A stretch of DNA of 64,000 nucleotides from Streptomyces kanamyceticus (GTDB lineage Bacteria; Actinomycetota; Actinomycetes; Streptomycetales; Streptomycetaceae): assembly GCF_008704495.1 (NCBI RefSeq), contig NZ_CP023699.1, positions 5,270,001 to 5,334,000 on the forward strand. Direction: 5' to 3'. Below, in pieces: positions 26,331 to 34,843 of the stretch (position 1 is the first letter of the stretch; each line of letters starts with the position of its first letter). The translations under genes were made by a program, and so were the position numbers. The notes beneath the pieces were generated by a model that searched no databases, was not told the origin of the DNA, and saw only the letters and a list, made by a program, of their open reading frames with translations.

Positions 26331-27962
26331 CTACGCAGCGTTCGGGTCGACTTTGGTCGGCTCGGACGCTGCTCCGTTTTCCGGCTCTTGCGTGAGCGAT
26401 GCGTGAGCGGACGGGCCGTCATCAGGGCTCTCGTCAGCGGATTGCTCGGCCTTCCCAGCCTTCCAGGCCCGGGGGATCAGGCTTGCGGCCTTCTCGGCGA
26501 TCTCGCGGTCGACCTCGGGGAGCAGGCTCGTGTACGTGTCCGAGGTGAGCGTGATGGTGGAGTGCCGCAGGGTCTCCTTCACCGCGTGGATGTCGCCGCC
26601 ACCGCCGTGAGTGAGAGTCGCCGCGACATGGCGCAGGTCGCGAAGCGTGATGGGCGGTAGGTTGGTCGTCGCGAGGATGCGGCGGAAGCTCAAGGAGATC
26701 GTCTCGGGGTGCAGCCAGGAGCCGTCCTCCTGCGTGAAGACCTTGCCCGTGTCCTGCCAGGCTGTGCCCCACTCGGCGCGTTCCTTATCCTGGCGGGCCT
26801 TGTGGTCGCGGAGCACGGCGACGTTCGCCGAGTCCAGTGCGATGGTGTTCGCGCTGCCGTCGGTCTTCGGTTCGGACTCGTACGGGTCCCAGCCGTCGAC
26901 CACGATCTCCTTGGCCGGAGTGATGAGGCCGACGTCGAGATCAATCTCGTGCCAGTCCTGGCCGACCGTCTCGCCTCGGCGGAGGCCGCGGCTGCCCATG
27001 AGGTGGAAGGCCGCATAGAGCCGGTCGCTCTCGGCCGCATCGAGGTAGACGCCGAATTGCTGGGGTGTCCACACCATGACCGGGCCGGGTATCTCACCCG
27101 TCTCGCGCCAGCGCCGTACGCGCTCGTCGGTCCACAGCAGGGGCTTGGGCCGCTTGCCCGACGCGAGTTCGACGTGGGTGGCGGGGTTGAAGGTGATGAG
27201 CTGCTGGGCGATGGCCGAGTTCAGCGCGGCGCGCAGGGTGCGGCGGATGGCCTGCCAGGTGCTCGGGCCGTTCAGCTTCCGGAACGGCTTCATCTCCGCG
27301 AGTTTGGCCCGCTCGTGGGCGAGGCGGTCGCGCTCGGCGGCCACGGGGCGGCCGGGCTTGTTCGGCTTGCAGCGGGCCTTCTGTTCGCGGCGGGCCTGGT
27401 TCTCGGCTGCGATGACCTCGTTGGCGTCGGCGATCGCGTCGAACATCTCCACCAGGTGACCGACATTGAGTCGGTCGAGGCGGACGTGCCCGATGCGCGG
27501 CTTCAGGTGGACGCGAATGTGCGAGGCGTAGCCGTTGAGGGTGGTCTTGCGGCGCTTCTTCGCGGCGAACCAGCTGTCGAGCCACTCGCCGACGGTGAGG
27601 CTGCCGCGTAGGGCTACGCCCGCGTTGAGGCGCCGCCTCGTCTCCTCGACGTCGGGCAGCGGCGCCTTCTCGGTGACGATCCCCTCCAGCATCGCGACGA
27701 GACGGGAGACGCTGTCGGCGTCGTCGGATTCGGCGAGACCGATGAGGGAGCGAACGTGGTCGAGGTCGGCCTGGGCGGCCTTGAGGGACTCGTAGCCAGC
27801 GCGACTGAAGGTGCGGCGAGTGCCGTCCTCGCGGGGCGGGAGCTCCTGGCGTACGGAGTACGAGCCGTGCTTGCGGCTGGAGAGCCTGGGGCAGTTCTTG
27901 CCGAGCGGCTTTCCGGTCTTGGGGTCGCGGCAGTAGCAGCGGCGGTGGGTGGAGCCCTTCAA
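26331..27962 (-). CDS. int: Tyrosine-type site-specific integrase
   Basis: A 543-aa integrase using a TTG start that overlaps the upstream stop codon (TTGA). N-terminal Cys-rich segment (residues ~9-24), SAM-like core-binding domain (~120-260), catalytic domain (~295-500). Catalytic residues: Arg328 in GSRGLRRGE, Arg444 and His445 in LRDLRH, His467 in LRHST, Tyr477 in SDTYTSL. The usual first His of the HxLR box is Arg (R441), as in other actinomycete tRNA integrases I know. The gene reads towards attL, and its 3' end lies within the attP arm. Confidence 0.95.
   Translation of the reverse strand: MKGSTHRRCYCRDPKTGKPLGKNCPRLSSRKHGSYSVRQELPPREDGTRRTFSRAGYESLKAAQADLDHVRSLIGLAESDDADSVSRLVAMLEGIVTEKAPLPDVEETRRRLNAGVALRGSLTVGEWLDSWFAAKKRRKTTLNGYASHIRVHLKPRIGHVRLDRLNVGHLVEMFDAIADANEVIAAENQARREQKARCKPNKPGRPVAAERDRLAHERAKLAEMKPFRKLNGPSTWQAIRRTLRAALNSAIAQQLITFNPATHVELASGKRPKPLLWTDERVRRWRETGEIPGPVMVWTPQQFGVYLDAAESDRLYAAFHLMGSRGLRRGETVGQDWHEIDLDVGLITPAKEIVVDGWDPYESEPKTDGSANTIALDSANVAVLRDHKARQDKERAEWGTAWQDTGKVFTQEDGSWLHPETISLSFRRILATTNLPPITLRDLRHVAATLTHGGGGDIHAVKETLRHSTITLTSDTYTSLLPEVDREIAEKAASLIPRAWKAGKAEQSADESPDDGPSAHASLTQEPENGAASEPTKVDPNAA
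26390..26414. repeat. Left arm-type repeat pair
   Basis: Two GCGTGAGCG 9-mers 11 bp apart (26390 and 26401). The whole 25-bp block is found again at 48526-48550, in the same orientation, on the inner side of attR. These are probable integrase arm-binding sites. Confidence 0.65.
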
Positions 27963-28657
27963 ACGTCGTTCTCCTCAGTGGTGCTGGGGCCGGATTCGGG
28001 TGGGTCGACCTCGGCGGCGAGCTCGGGCCACAGGTAGGGAGGCGTGACGCCTTCCTCCCTGATGAAAGCGCGGGCCTCGCTCAGGCGGACTCTTGCCGCC
28101 TCGGCCGCCTCGGCGGCATGGGCCTGAGCGCGGAGGGCTTCGGCCTTCCGATCGGCGTTGTTGGCACTCCGGGCCTTGTAGCCCGCGTCCTCCTCCTCCT
28201 GCCTTGCGGTCCTGAGCCTCTCCTCGGCGGCGTGGTGGGCGCGGAAGTAGCGCAGCATGTCGTCCTCGGCGCCGAGTTCGGTGCTCTCCCCGGTGAACCA
28301 CTTCAGGGCGTCCAGCGTGGAGGTGGGGTGTTCGAGGGGGAGTCGCTGTACATCGTCGATGTAGCCGACGGGATAGATGAGGCAGATGGGGGATGTGTTC
28401 AGGGCCTGGGCCAGGACCATGACGTCGACCAGGGGCAGGTTGGAGCGGCGGCCGGACTCCATGTTGGCAATCACGTTGCGGGGGATCGGGTGACCGATCG
28501 CCTCGCACTTGTCGGCCAGGTCCTGCGCGCTCCACCTCAACTCCTTCCGCCGTCTGCGGACCTCGCCGGCCACGGCGGCCATGACCTGATCCACCCACTC
28601 GGGGACGTCGTCCTCGTCGTCCGTCTCAATTCCATGGTCGGAATGATGCTGTGTCAT
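27959..28657 (-). CDS. XRE-family helix-turn-helix regulator of the element
   Basis: A 232-aa protein with an N-terminal Cro/CI-type domain (residues ~25-100: VRRRRKELRWSAQDLADKCEAIG... NVIANMESGRRS) and a long Ala/Glu-rich coiled-coil C-terminus. The -10-like TAATGT (minus strand) only 6 bp before the ATG suggests leaderless expression. It is translationally coupled to int and divergent from the Xis-like gene, so it is the likely switch controlling excision. Confidence 0.88.
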   Translation of the reverse strand: MTQHHSDHGIETDDEDDVPEWVDQVMAAVAGEVRRRRKELRWSAQDLADKCEAIGHPIPRNVIANMESGRRSNLPLVDVMVLAQALNTSPICLIYPVGYIDDVQRLPLEHPTSTLDALKWFTGESTELGAEDDMLRYFRAHHAAEERLRTARQEEEDAGYKARSANNADRKAEALRAQAHAAEAAEAARVRLSEARAFIREEGVTPPYLWPELAAEVDPPESGPSTTEENDV

Positions 28658-28736
28658 GTAGACACATTAACTCGCTTAGCGTTGATTCCATGGCCTGGAG
28701 ACGAGTGCGATCGTCGTGTTCGCCGAGGGCTCAGTC

Positions 28737-28982
28737 ATGGATGGAGCGCGCATGCGCGAGAACGACCCCGCCGACCGGGCGAAGGGCATGAGTCGCGAGG
28801 AGTTGCTGGACCTTCCCGCCGCCGTTGACCTGGAGACCGGCAACCGAGCTTTGGGGCTCGGGCGGAGCAAGGGGTACGAGCTGGCCAAGCGCGGCTTGTA
28901 CCCGTGCAAGGTGCTGCGCCTGGGCAACACCTACCGGGTGGTGACCGCCGACCTGTTGAACCTGTTGGGGCTGGCCGCATGA
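28737..28982 (+). CDS. xis: Excisionase-like small DNA-binding protein
   Basis: An 81-aa protein with a single winged-helix/MerR-like motif: ALGLGRSKGYELAKRGLYPCKVLRLGNTYRVV, typical of Xis/DNA-binding proteins of actinomycete elements. Start ATG 28737 (28752 is an alternative). It is divergent from the XRE-int operon. Confidence 0.82.
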   Translation: MDGARMRENDPADRAKGMSREELLDLPAAVDLETGNRALGLGRSKGYELAKRGLYPCKVLRLGNTYRVVTADLLNLLGLAA

Positions 28983-29104
28983 CCACAGGCGCGCGTAGCA
29001 GACGCTTCTGCGCCGAGCTGACACAGGAACGCTGGACTGTGGCAGGACGTGGCCGTACGGTTCGTGATCCCTCGCCATGGCCCAGTGCCCGCGAGAAGAG
29101 GGAA

Positions 29105-29132
29105 GGCCCCCGGCGGTGCGACGCCGGAGGCC
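29105..29132 (+). terminator. Hairpin downstream of xis
   Basis: GGCC.CCGGCG / CGCCGG.GGCC with one mismatch, 120 bp after xis and 86 bp before the DUF3631 gene. Possible terminator or attenuator of the transfer/replication region. Confidence 0.5.
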
Positions 29133-29217
29133 CAGTGACTCCCTTGCCCCCAGTGACAGGAACCGACCCGGCGGCCAGGGCGTGCGAGCCCGCGACCGCC
29201 AGACGAGGAGCTGCCGA

Positions 29218-30528
29218 GTGCAACCCACCAACCCCGACTCCTATTCCGCGCCCGCTAATGCGGCCTGGCCCGCAACTGCCATCCCCGGTATGCCGGGTGC
29301 GCACCTGCGCAGCGAGGGAGACGAGGAGACGGAGGCCGACCGGAGTGATTGCTCCCACGACGCCGAGGAGCAGGCCCCGAGTGGACCCGGGGAAGTACCC
29401 GGTATAGAGCCGGAGGCGACCGAGGGCGCGCAGCTGCTGAATGATCTGCGGGCGCAGCTCACGCGGTACGTCGTCATGCCCAGCGAGGAGGCCCTCACGG
29501 CGGTGACGCTGTGGATCGCGGCCACGCACCTGCAGCGTGCCTGGCAGCACGCGCCTCGTCTGGCGGTGGTCGGCCCGGCCAAGCGCTGCGGTAAGTCACG
29601 GCTGCTGGACATGGTGACCGAGACCGTGCACCACCGGCTGATCACGATGAACGCCAGCCCTGCGGCGATCTTCCGCTCGATCACCGACGAGGATCCGCCA
29701 ACACTCCTGCTGGACGAGGCCGACACTCTTTTCGGCACCGCCAAGGCGGCAGAGAAGAACGAGGAGCTGCGCGGCCTGCTCAACGCCGGACACCAACGCA
29801 ATCGGCCCACGCTGCGGGTCACCGGTCCCGAGCACAAGCCGGTGGCGTTCCCCACCTTCGCCATGGCCGCGCTCGCGGGGATCGGTGACCTGCCGGACAC
29901 GATCATGGACCGGTCCGTGGTCATCCGGATGCGCCGCAGGGCAGCGGGCGAGAAGGTGGCCTCCTTCCGCGTCGGACGCGACACCCCCGCCCTGAACGCG
30001 ATCCGCGATCAGCTCGCGGCCTGGCTGACGCCGCTGTACGAGCGGGCAGTGGACCTGGAGCCGTCCATGCCGGTCGAGGACCGTGCGGCCGACACCTGGG
30101 AACCACTGGTGATCGTGGCCGACCTCGCCGGAGGCGACTGGCCCGCACTCGCCCGCGCCGCCTGCCGCTCCATGGCCGCGTACGAGGCTGGGCAGGACGA
30201 GGACAGCGGCCTGAAGACCCGCGTCCTCACCGACATCCGCCGGGCTTTCGTTTTCCACGGCGACCCGCCTGCCCTGCGGACCCGCACCCTGCTCGACTGC
30301 CTCAACGAGGATGCCGAAGCGCCGTGGGCCGAGTACGGCGCCACGGGGCTGACCGCGCGGGGTCTGCAGGAGCTGCTGAAGGACTACGGCATCAGCTCCA
30401 GCACGCGCCGATTCCCCGACAGTGCCCAGGCCAAGGGCTTCGCGCGCAACCAATTCCTCGATGCCTGGGCCCGCTACTGCCCGCAGCCCGAGGCCCCGGC
30501 CGCGCTTGGCCCCGGCACCGCAGCCTGA
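29218..30528 (+). CDS. DUF3631 AAA+-like ATPase
   Basis: A 436-aa protein, GTG 29218 after GAGGAG. A disordered acidic N-terminus (~1-65) precedes a P-loop ATPase with Walker A VGPAKRCGKSRLL and Walker B TLLLDEADTLFG, then the DUF3631 C-terminal domain. Such proteins are found on integrative elements and phages in actinomycetes and resemble helicases or primase-associated ATPases; a role in element replication or maintenance is inferred. Confidence 0.88.
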   Translation: MQPTNPDSYSAPANAAWPATAIPGMPGAHLRSEGDEETEADRSDCSHDAEEQAPSGPGEVPGIEPEATEGAQLLNDLRAQLTRYVVMPSEEALTAVTLWIAATHLQRAWQHAPRLAVVGPAKRCGKSRLLDMVTETVHHRLITMNASPAAIFRSITDEDPPTLLLDEADTLFGTAKAAEKNEELRGLLNAGHQRNRPTLRVTGPEHKPVAFPTFAMAALAGIGDLPDTIMDRSVVIRMRRRAAGEKVASFRVGRDTPALNAIRDQLAAWLTPLYERAVDLEPSMPVEDRAADTWEPLVIVADLAGGDWPALARAACRSMAAYEAGQDEDSGLKTRVLTDIRRAFVFHGDPPALRTRTLLDCLNEDAEAPWAEYGATGLTARGLQELLKDYGISSSTRRFPDSAQAKGFARNQFLDAWARYCPQPEAPAALGPGTAA

Positions 30529-30543
30529 CCCGACTTGTCTCGT

Positions 30544-30583
30544 ACCACTCGTATCCGCGCAGGTCAGCGCGGGTACGAGTGGT
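30544..30583. promoter_or_regulatory. Large imperfect palindrome with ACGAGTGGT repeats
   Basis: ACCACTCGTATCCGCGC (30544-30560) pairs with GCGCGGGTACGAGTGGT (30567-30583) across a 6-nt loop; only one position is not Watson-Crick (G-U). A further copy, AACGAGTGGT, is at 30645-30654. It lies just upstream of the DUF2637-mobC-relaxase operon: candidate operator or origin-of-transfer region. Confidence 0.5.
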
Positions 30584-30739
30584 CGGCTGACAACGAGTCG
30601 TCTCGTCATCGCTTTTCTCTCGTACCTGCCCTGACCAGGCACGTAACGAGTGGTACGAGTCACCACGCCGTACGGCGGCCACCCCTGCCCGCATCCCCGC
30701 CGGGTGGCCGCCGCCCAACCCCACCTGGAGTGCCTCCGC

Positions 30740-31528
30740 TTGACCTCTCCCACCGCCATATCGAGTACCGCTGCGATCCGCGCGGGCATCGCCCTGCTCG
30801 CCGCCTTTGCCTTCGCGCTCTCCTACGACGCCCTGCGTCAGATGGCCGTCGCCATCCACATCCGCGGACCGCTCACCTACGCCTTCCCTCTCGTCATCGA
30901 CGGCTTCATCGCCATCGGCGTCGGCGCTCTGCTTATGCTCCGCACCGCCCCGACGCGCTCCCGCGTGTACGTGTGGGCACTCGTCGGCACGGCCACCCTG
31001 ACGAGCATCGGGGCCAACGCCCTGCACGCCGTCCGCCTCAACCAGCAGACCCACCCAGGCGGCGGCCTACGGCTCGACGACCTCACCGTCGGCGCCCTGT
31101 CCGCCATCGCCCCACTGGCCCTGGCCGGAGCTGTTCACCTCTACATCGTCGTCCACCGCCACCCCGCTCCTCGACCGCAGGAGCCCAATGCCACAGAGCG
31201 CCACAACCTCGCCGACATGGCGCGCGATGCCGCCAACGTGGCTTCGGGCACCACCGAAGCGGCCAAGGAGCCGCAACCCTCCGCCGAACCGCAAGACCAC
31301 AAGCTCAACGAGCTCTCCCCCGAACGGCTCGCCCTCGCGCGCACCGCGCCACTGGGGCGAAAGGGTCGTGCCTCGCGCCGCCACATCGAGGACACGTTCC
31401 GCAGCCAGGACCTCACCATCGGCCGGATGGAAGCGGACAAGATCAAGGACGCCCTTCAGACCGAACTCGACGCAGCCGTCTCCCAGCGGCAGAGGGAACT
31501 CGACGCGGTACCTGTCGGCGCCACCTGA
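30740..31528 (+). CDS. DUF2637 membrane protein (spread/transfer-associated)
   Basis: A 262-aa protein. I prefer TTG 30740, which has GGAG 10 bp upstream; a GTG at 30650 would add 30 residues without hydrophobic character. Four membrane helices in the first ~145 residues include FALSYDALRQMAVAIHIRG and AFPLVIDGFIAIGV, the DUF2637 signature. The C-terminal half is hydrophilic and may bind DNA. DUF2637 genes commonly sit beside mobilization genes on streptomycete plasmids and elements. Confidence 0.85.
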   Translation: MTSPTAISSTAAIRAGIALLAAFAFALSYDALRQMAVAIHIRGPLTYAFPLVIDGFIAIGVGALLMLRTAPTRSRVYVWALVGTATLTSIGANALHAVRLNQQTHPGGGLRLDDLTVGALSAIAPLALAGAVHLYIVVHRHPAPRPQEPNATERHNLADMARDAANVASGTTEAAKEPQPSAEPQDHKLNELSPERLALARTAPLGRKGRASRRHIEDTFRSQDLTIGRMEADKIKDALQTELDAAVSQRQRELDAVPVGAT

Positions 31529-31659
31529 TCCCTGCGGTCGCGCCGATCGCCTACACGCTCCCCGGCTTCGCCCCGTGTCCCCGTGTGGACCAGCACGAAG
31601 ACACGGCGACCGCGCACAGCGAGGCACACGACACCAGCACCCCCACGGAGACCCAACTC

Positions 31660-32322
31660 ATGCTCAACCAGCACCACGAACTCCCCACCCCTCAGCGGGA
31701 GATGGCTACCGGCCTCAACAGCGCAGCAAGGTATGCCGCTGGACCGTCCAAGGACCGGTCCCACGGGGAAGCCTCCGCCCCGGGGGTGGCGGAGGCACTC
31801 GGGCACCAGGGGGTGCCCGAGGAGGAACATGCCGTCGGCATCAGCGCCGACACCGCTGCTGCTGTGCCGCTGCCGCGTGCCGCCGACGAAGCCGCCCTCC
31901 ACCGAGTCGCCCGCCGCCGCAAGCCCGACCCCAACGGCCAGCGCAAGAAGCGTGTCGATGCCCGGTACAGCGTCGAGGAGAAGGCCGACATCCTTGCCAA
32001 AGCTCGGTCGCTGAACATCAGCGGTGCCCACTACGTCGCCATCGTCACCCTGGCCCACGTCCACGGCGACCTCACCGTGCCCGGCCAACGCTCGCCACTC
32101 GACGACTACATCGACGAACTCAACGCCCTGCGCCAGCAGGTTGCGGCCATCGGCCACAACGTCAACCAGATCACCAAGAAGCTCAACTCCGGCGGCCAAC
32201 CTCACCCCGGAGACAGCGCCCTGCTGGCCCAGACCGACCGCACCCTGAACGCCGTCGGCGCGACTGTGGGCCACATCGCGGCAGCCGCCAACCAGGCCGT
32301 CAGCCACAAGGCGGCCCGATGA
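31660..32322 (+). CDS. mobC: MobC-type relaxosome accessory protein
   Basis: A 220-aa protein, ATG 31660 after GGAG. The C-terminal ~130 residues contain the MobC core: a basic segment RRRKPDPNGQRKKRVDARYS, then the helical region ending IGHNVNQITKKLNSGG, typical of proteins that help the relaxase to melt oriT. The N-terminal ~90 residues are poorly conserved and encoded over two perfect hairpins. Its stop codon overlaps the relaxase ATG (ATGA). Confidence 0.88.
   Translation: MLNQHHELPTPQREMATGLNSAARYAAGPSKDRSHGEASAPGVAEALGHQGVPEEEHAVGISADTAAAVPLPRAADEAALHRVARRRKPDPNGQRKKRVDARYSVEEKADILAKARSLNISGAHYVAIVTLAHVHGDLTVPGQRSPLDDYIDELNALRQQVAAIGHNVNQITKKLNSGGQPHPGDSALLAQTDRTLNAVGATVGHIAAAANQAVSHKAAR
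31771..31821. repeat. Two adjacent perfect hairpins inside mobC
   Basis: Hairpin 1: GCCTCCGCC (31771-31779) / GGCGGAGGC (31788-31796). Hairpin 2: CTCGGGCACC (31798-31807) / GGTGCCCGAG (31812-31821). They are separated by one base. Confidence 0.75.
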
Positions 32323-34016
32323 TCGCGAAGATCACCAGCGGCAAGAACACCGCCAACTTGATCCGCTACCTGTACGACACGAAGAAGGCCAAGGACCACA
32401 CCGACCCGCACCTGGTCGCCTCCTGGGACGGCTTCGCCCCCGACCCCGGCCGCACCACCGGCGACTTCGACGCCACCAAAAAGCTCCTCGTCGCCGACCT
32501 CGACCTGCACGTCAAGCAGGCCGAGCGGCTCGGCCGCGCCCCCGAACAGCACGTGTGGCACTGCTCGATCCGCGCCGCCGAGACCGACCGCCACCTCAGC
32601 GACGAAGAGTGGGGCGACATCGCCCGCCGTGCCGTCGCCGCCACCGGCATCGCGCCCGAGGGCGACCTGGACGGCTGTCGCTGGGTCGCCGTGCGGCACG
32701 CGCCGGACCACATCCACATCGCCGCCACCAAGGTCAGAGCCGATCTGCGCACCGCACGCCACTGGAACGACTACCTCACCGCTGACCGCGAACTCGCCGC
32801 CGTCGAGAAGGAGTACGGCCTGTTCCAGGTAGTCCGCGGGAACCGCACCGCCGCCAAGCGCCCCACCCGCGCCGAACAGGAGAAGGCCAAGCGCACCGGC
32901 CACGACCGCACCGCCCGCGAACGGCTGCGCACCACGGTCCGCACCGCCGTGGCCGCCGCCACCAGCACGGAGGAGTTCATCCACCTGCTCCAGGACACCG
33001 ACGGCGTCCTGGTCGACGTCAAGCACTTCCCCTCCGGTGACGTGCGCGGCTACACCGTCGCCCTTCAAGGCGACACCAACAGCAAGCAGGAGCCCATCTG
33101 GTACTCCGGCTCTGCCCTCTCCCCGGATCTGTCCTTCCCCAAGATCCGAAAGCGACTCGAAGCCACCGAGCAGCAACAGAGCCAGCGTCGACCCAACCCT
33201 TGGCACCAGGCCACCGCCGCCGCGGAACTCATCCCCCACCGCCTCGATCACGGTGACGACGCAGCCGCCCAGGCCCACCTCGCCGCCTTCGGCGAAGCAC
33301 TGGACGTACTCCCTCTCCTCGCACCCCCTCATGCTCGTTCCCAACTCCGCCGGGCAGCCGAAGCGTTCGAGCGGGCCACCCGCTCCCGCATCCAAGCCGA
33401 GCACCAGCACGCCCGCACCCTGCGCGGTGCCGTGCGGGCCATGGTCCGCGAGCCCGTTCCCAGGGATGGCACGGCGCTGGCGATGTTCCTCGACGCCGCG
33501 ATCCTCGTCGTCATCGCCGCCGCCCGCTGGCACCAGCTCCGCCATCACGACCAGCAGGTGGCCGCCGCCCAGCAGACCCTGCTCCACCTTCAGGATGCCT
33601 ACGACCAGGCCGTTGTCGCGCCACTTGCCGTGCTCGCCCAGCACCGGCCTCCCCGGCAGGTGGTGGAGCGGCAGATCCTCATCATTCGGCAGGCTGTTCC
33701 TGCCCATGCGGAACAGGTTCTGGAGGACCCGGCCTTCAGTGCACTCGCAGCCGTGCTCGCGGACGCCGAGAGGGCAGGCCACGACCCAGAACAGCTCCTC
33801 CAGCAAGCCGCCGACCAACGCGTCCTGGATGGCGCCCGCCGCCCCGCACGGGTCCTGACCTGGCGCATCGAACGCCTCAGCGCACGGCCCGCGCCCAGCG
33901 CCAGCGCTCGTGCGGCACAGGCTCAGGTTGCGGCACAGCGCACGGGCCCGCTGGTGCAATCACCACTGGCTAACCTAATCGCTCAGCCACAGCCGCCGCA
34001 GACACGGCGACGCTGA
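32319..34016 (+). CDS. Relaxase / mobilization nuclease
   Basis: A 565-aa protein coupled to mobC. The N-terminal relaxase domain (~1-260) begins MIAKITSGKNTANLIRYLYD, with Tyr in RYLYD as candidate nicking residue, and has the metal-binding His cluster RHAPDHIHIAATKVR. It should nick oriT and pilot the single strand. The C-terminal half is helical, with a hydrophobic segment near residues 388-400 (AMFLDAAILVVIAAA). No coupling protein is encoded nearby. Confidence 0.9.
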   Translation: MIAKITSGKNTANLIRYLYDTKKAKDHTDPHLVASWDGFAPDPGRTTGDFDATKKLLVADLDLHVKQAERLGRAPEQHVWHCSIRAAETDRHLSDEEWGDIARRAVAATGIAPEGDLDGCRWVAVRHAPDHIHIAATKVRADLRTARHWNDYLTADRELAAVEKEYGLFQVVRGNRTAAKRPTRAEQEKAKRTGHDRTARERLRTTVRTAVAAATSTEEFIHLLQDTDGVLVDVKHFPSGDVRGYTVALQGDTNSKQEPIWYSGSALSPDLSFPKIRKRLEATEQQQSQRRPNPWHQATAAAELIPHRLDHGDDAAAQAHLAAFGEALDVLPLLAPPHARSQLRRAAEAFERATRSRIQAEHQHARTLRGAVRAMVREPVPRDGTALAMFLDAAILVVIAAARWHQLRHHDQQVAAAQQTLLHLQDAYDQAVVAPLAVLAQHRPPRQVVERQILIIRQAVPAHAEQVLEDPAFSALAAVLADAERAGHDPEQLLQQAADQRVLDGARRPARVLTWRIERLSARPAPSASARAAQAQVAAQRTGPLVQSPLANLIAQPQPPQTRRR

Positions 34017-34036
34017 TCCGGCAGCCTTCCAGCGGT

Positions 34037-34606
34037 TCAAGCCCCGTCGTAGACCCACGCACGGCCGGTCTGGCGGTACTCCTCTACGGGGACTGGCTGG
34101 ACCCCGGCCGCCATGCGTGCGGTGTACAGCAGCCCGTCGAGGTGGTCGATCTCGTGGTGGATGAGGCGGGCGAGGCCGCACTCGTACTCGGTGACCACCA
34201 CGTCGCCGGTCAGGGCCGTGGTCTCCACCGTGATCTTGAGGGGGCGGGGGACGAGTCCGCGTACGTCGAAGAAGCTCAGGCAGCCTTCGTACTGTTCGTC
34301 ACTCTCGTCCGAGTGGGCGGCGATCCGCGGGTTGAGCAGGATGACGGCAGGTGCGTCATCCGGCGGCTGGACGACGGCGGCGGCGCGGCCGATGCCGATC
34401 TGTGGGGCCGCGATGCCCATGCCCTTGGCGAAGGGGTGGACTTGGCCGATGCGTTCCATGGCGGCGAACAGTTCGTCCACGATGCGCTCGGCCTGGTCGC
34501 GCTCGGCGGGCAGGTCGAAGCCGCGGGCCGGTTCGGTGAGGATGCCGGCGCCGCGCTGGACGACTCCGAGGTCCCGCATCTGCTGGCTGGGCCGCACGTC
34601 CGTCAC
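34037..34606 (-). CDS. def: Accessory peptide deformylase
   Basis: A 189-aa Fe/Zn hydrolase removing formyl groups from nascent peptides. All three motifs are intact: GMGIAAPQIG (motif 1, GxGxAAxQxG), EGCLSF (motif 2) and HEIDHLDG (motif 3). GTG start at 34606. As cargo on a mobile element it is an extra copy beyond the chromosomal def gene and could provide resistance to deformylase inhibitors or serve a special substrate; both are inference. Confidence 0.93.
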   Translation of the reverse strand: MTDVRPSQQMRDLGVVQRGAGILTEPARGFDLPAERDQAERIVDELFAAMERIGQVHPFAKGMGIAAPQIGIGRAAAVVQPPDDAPAVILLNPRIAAHSDESDEQYEGCLSFFDVRGLVPRPLKITVETTALTGDVVVTEYECGLARLIHHEIDHLDGLLYTARMAAGVQPVPVEEYRQTGRAWVYDGA

Positions 34607-34843
34607 CTGAACTCCCCTTGATCCGTGTCATGTTCGGGCCGGGCACGGAACCGCCATTCCAGACGGTCCCGAGCGTGCAGGGCGGGTGTGGTCGTGATCC
34701 AGGTGGGTTGCCGTAGCTCGCCGTCGTCGCTGCGGACGGTCGGGGCTTGCCGCGAAGGTTCCTGCTGACGTAGCCGCGGCCCTCCCGCAGGACACCTACC
34801 CGCTCCGCAGCCAACTTCGTCCGACCCGCTTAGATCGGCCCTA
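34603..34843 (-). pseudogene. 3' remnant of a gene cut by the IS5-type insertion
   Basis: An open frame with no start runs from the IS edge to a TGA overlapping the def start codon (GTGA-type coupling). It ends with a protein-like sequence TWITTTPALHARDRLEWRF plus an acidic tail. Coupling to def suggests it was the upstream gene of an operon. Family not recognised. Confidence 0.35.

Noticed and set aside
28979..29217. Gene starting ATGACC at the xis stop codon
   Set aside because: The frame quickly becomes Pro/Arg-rich low complexity and crosses the hairpin and the DUF3631 start; not convincing despite the ATGA overlap.
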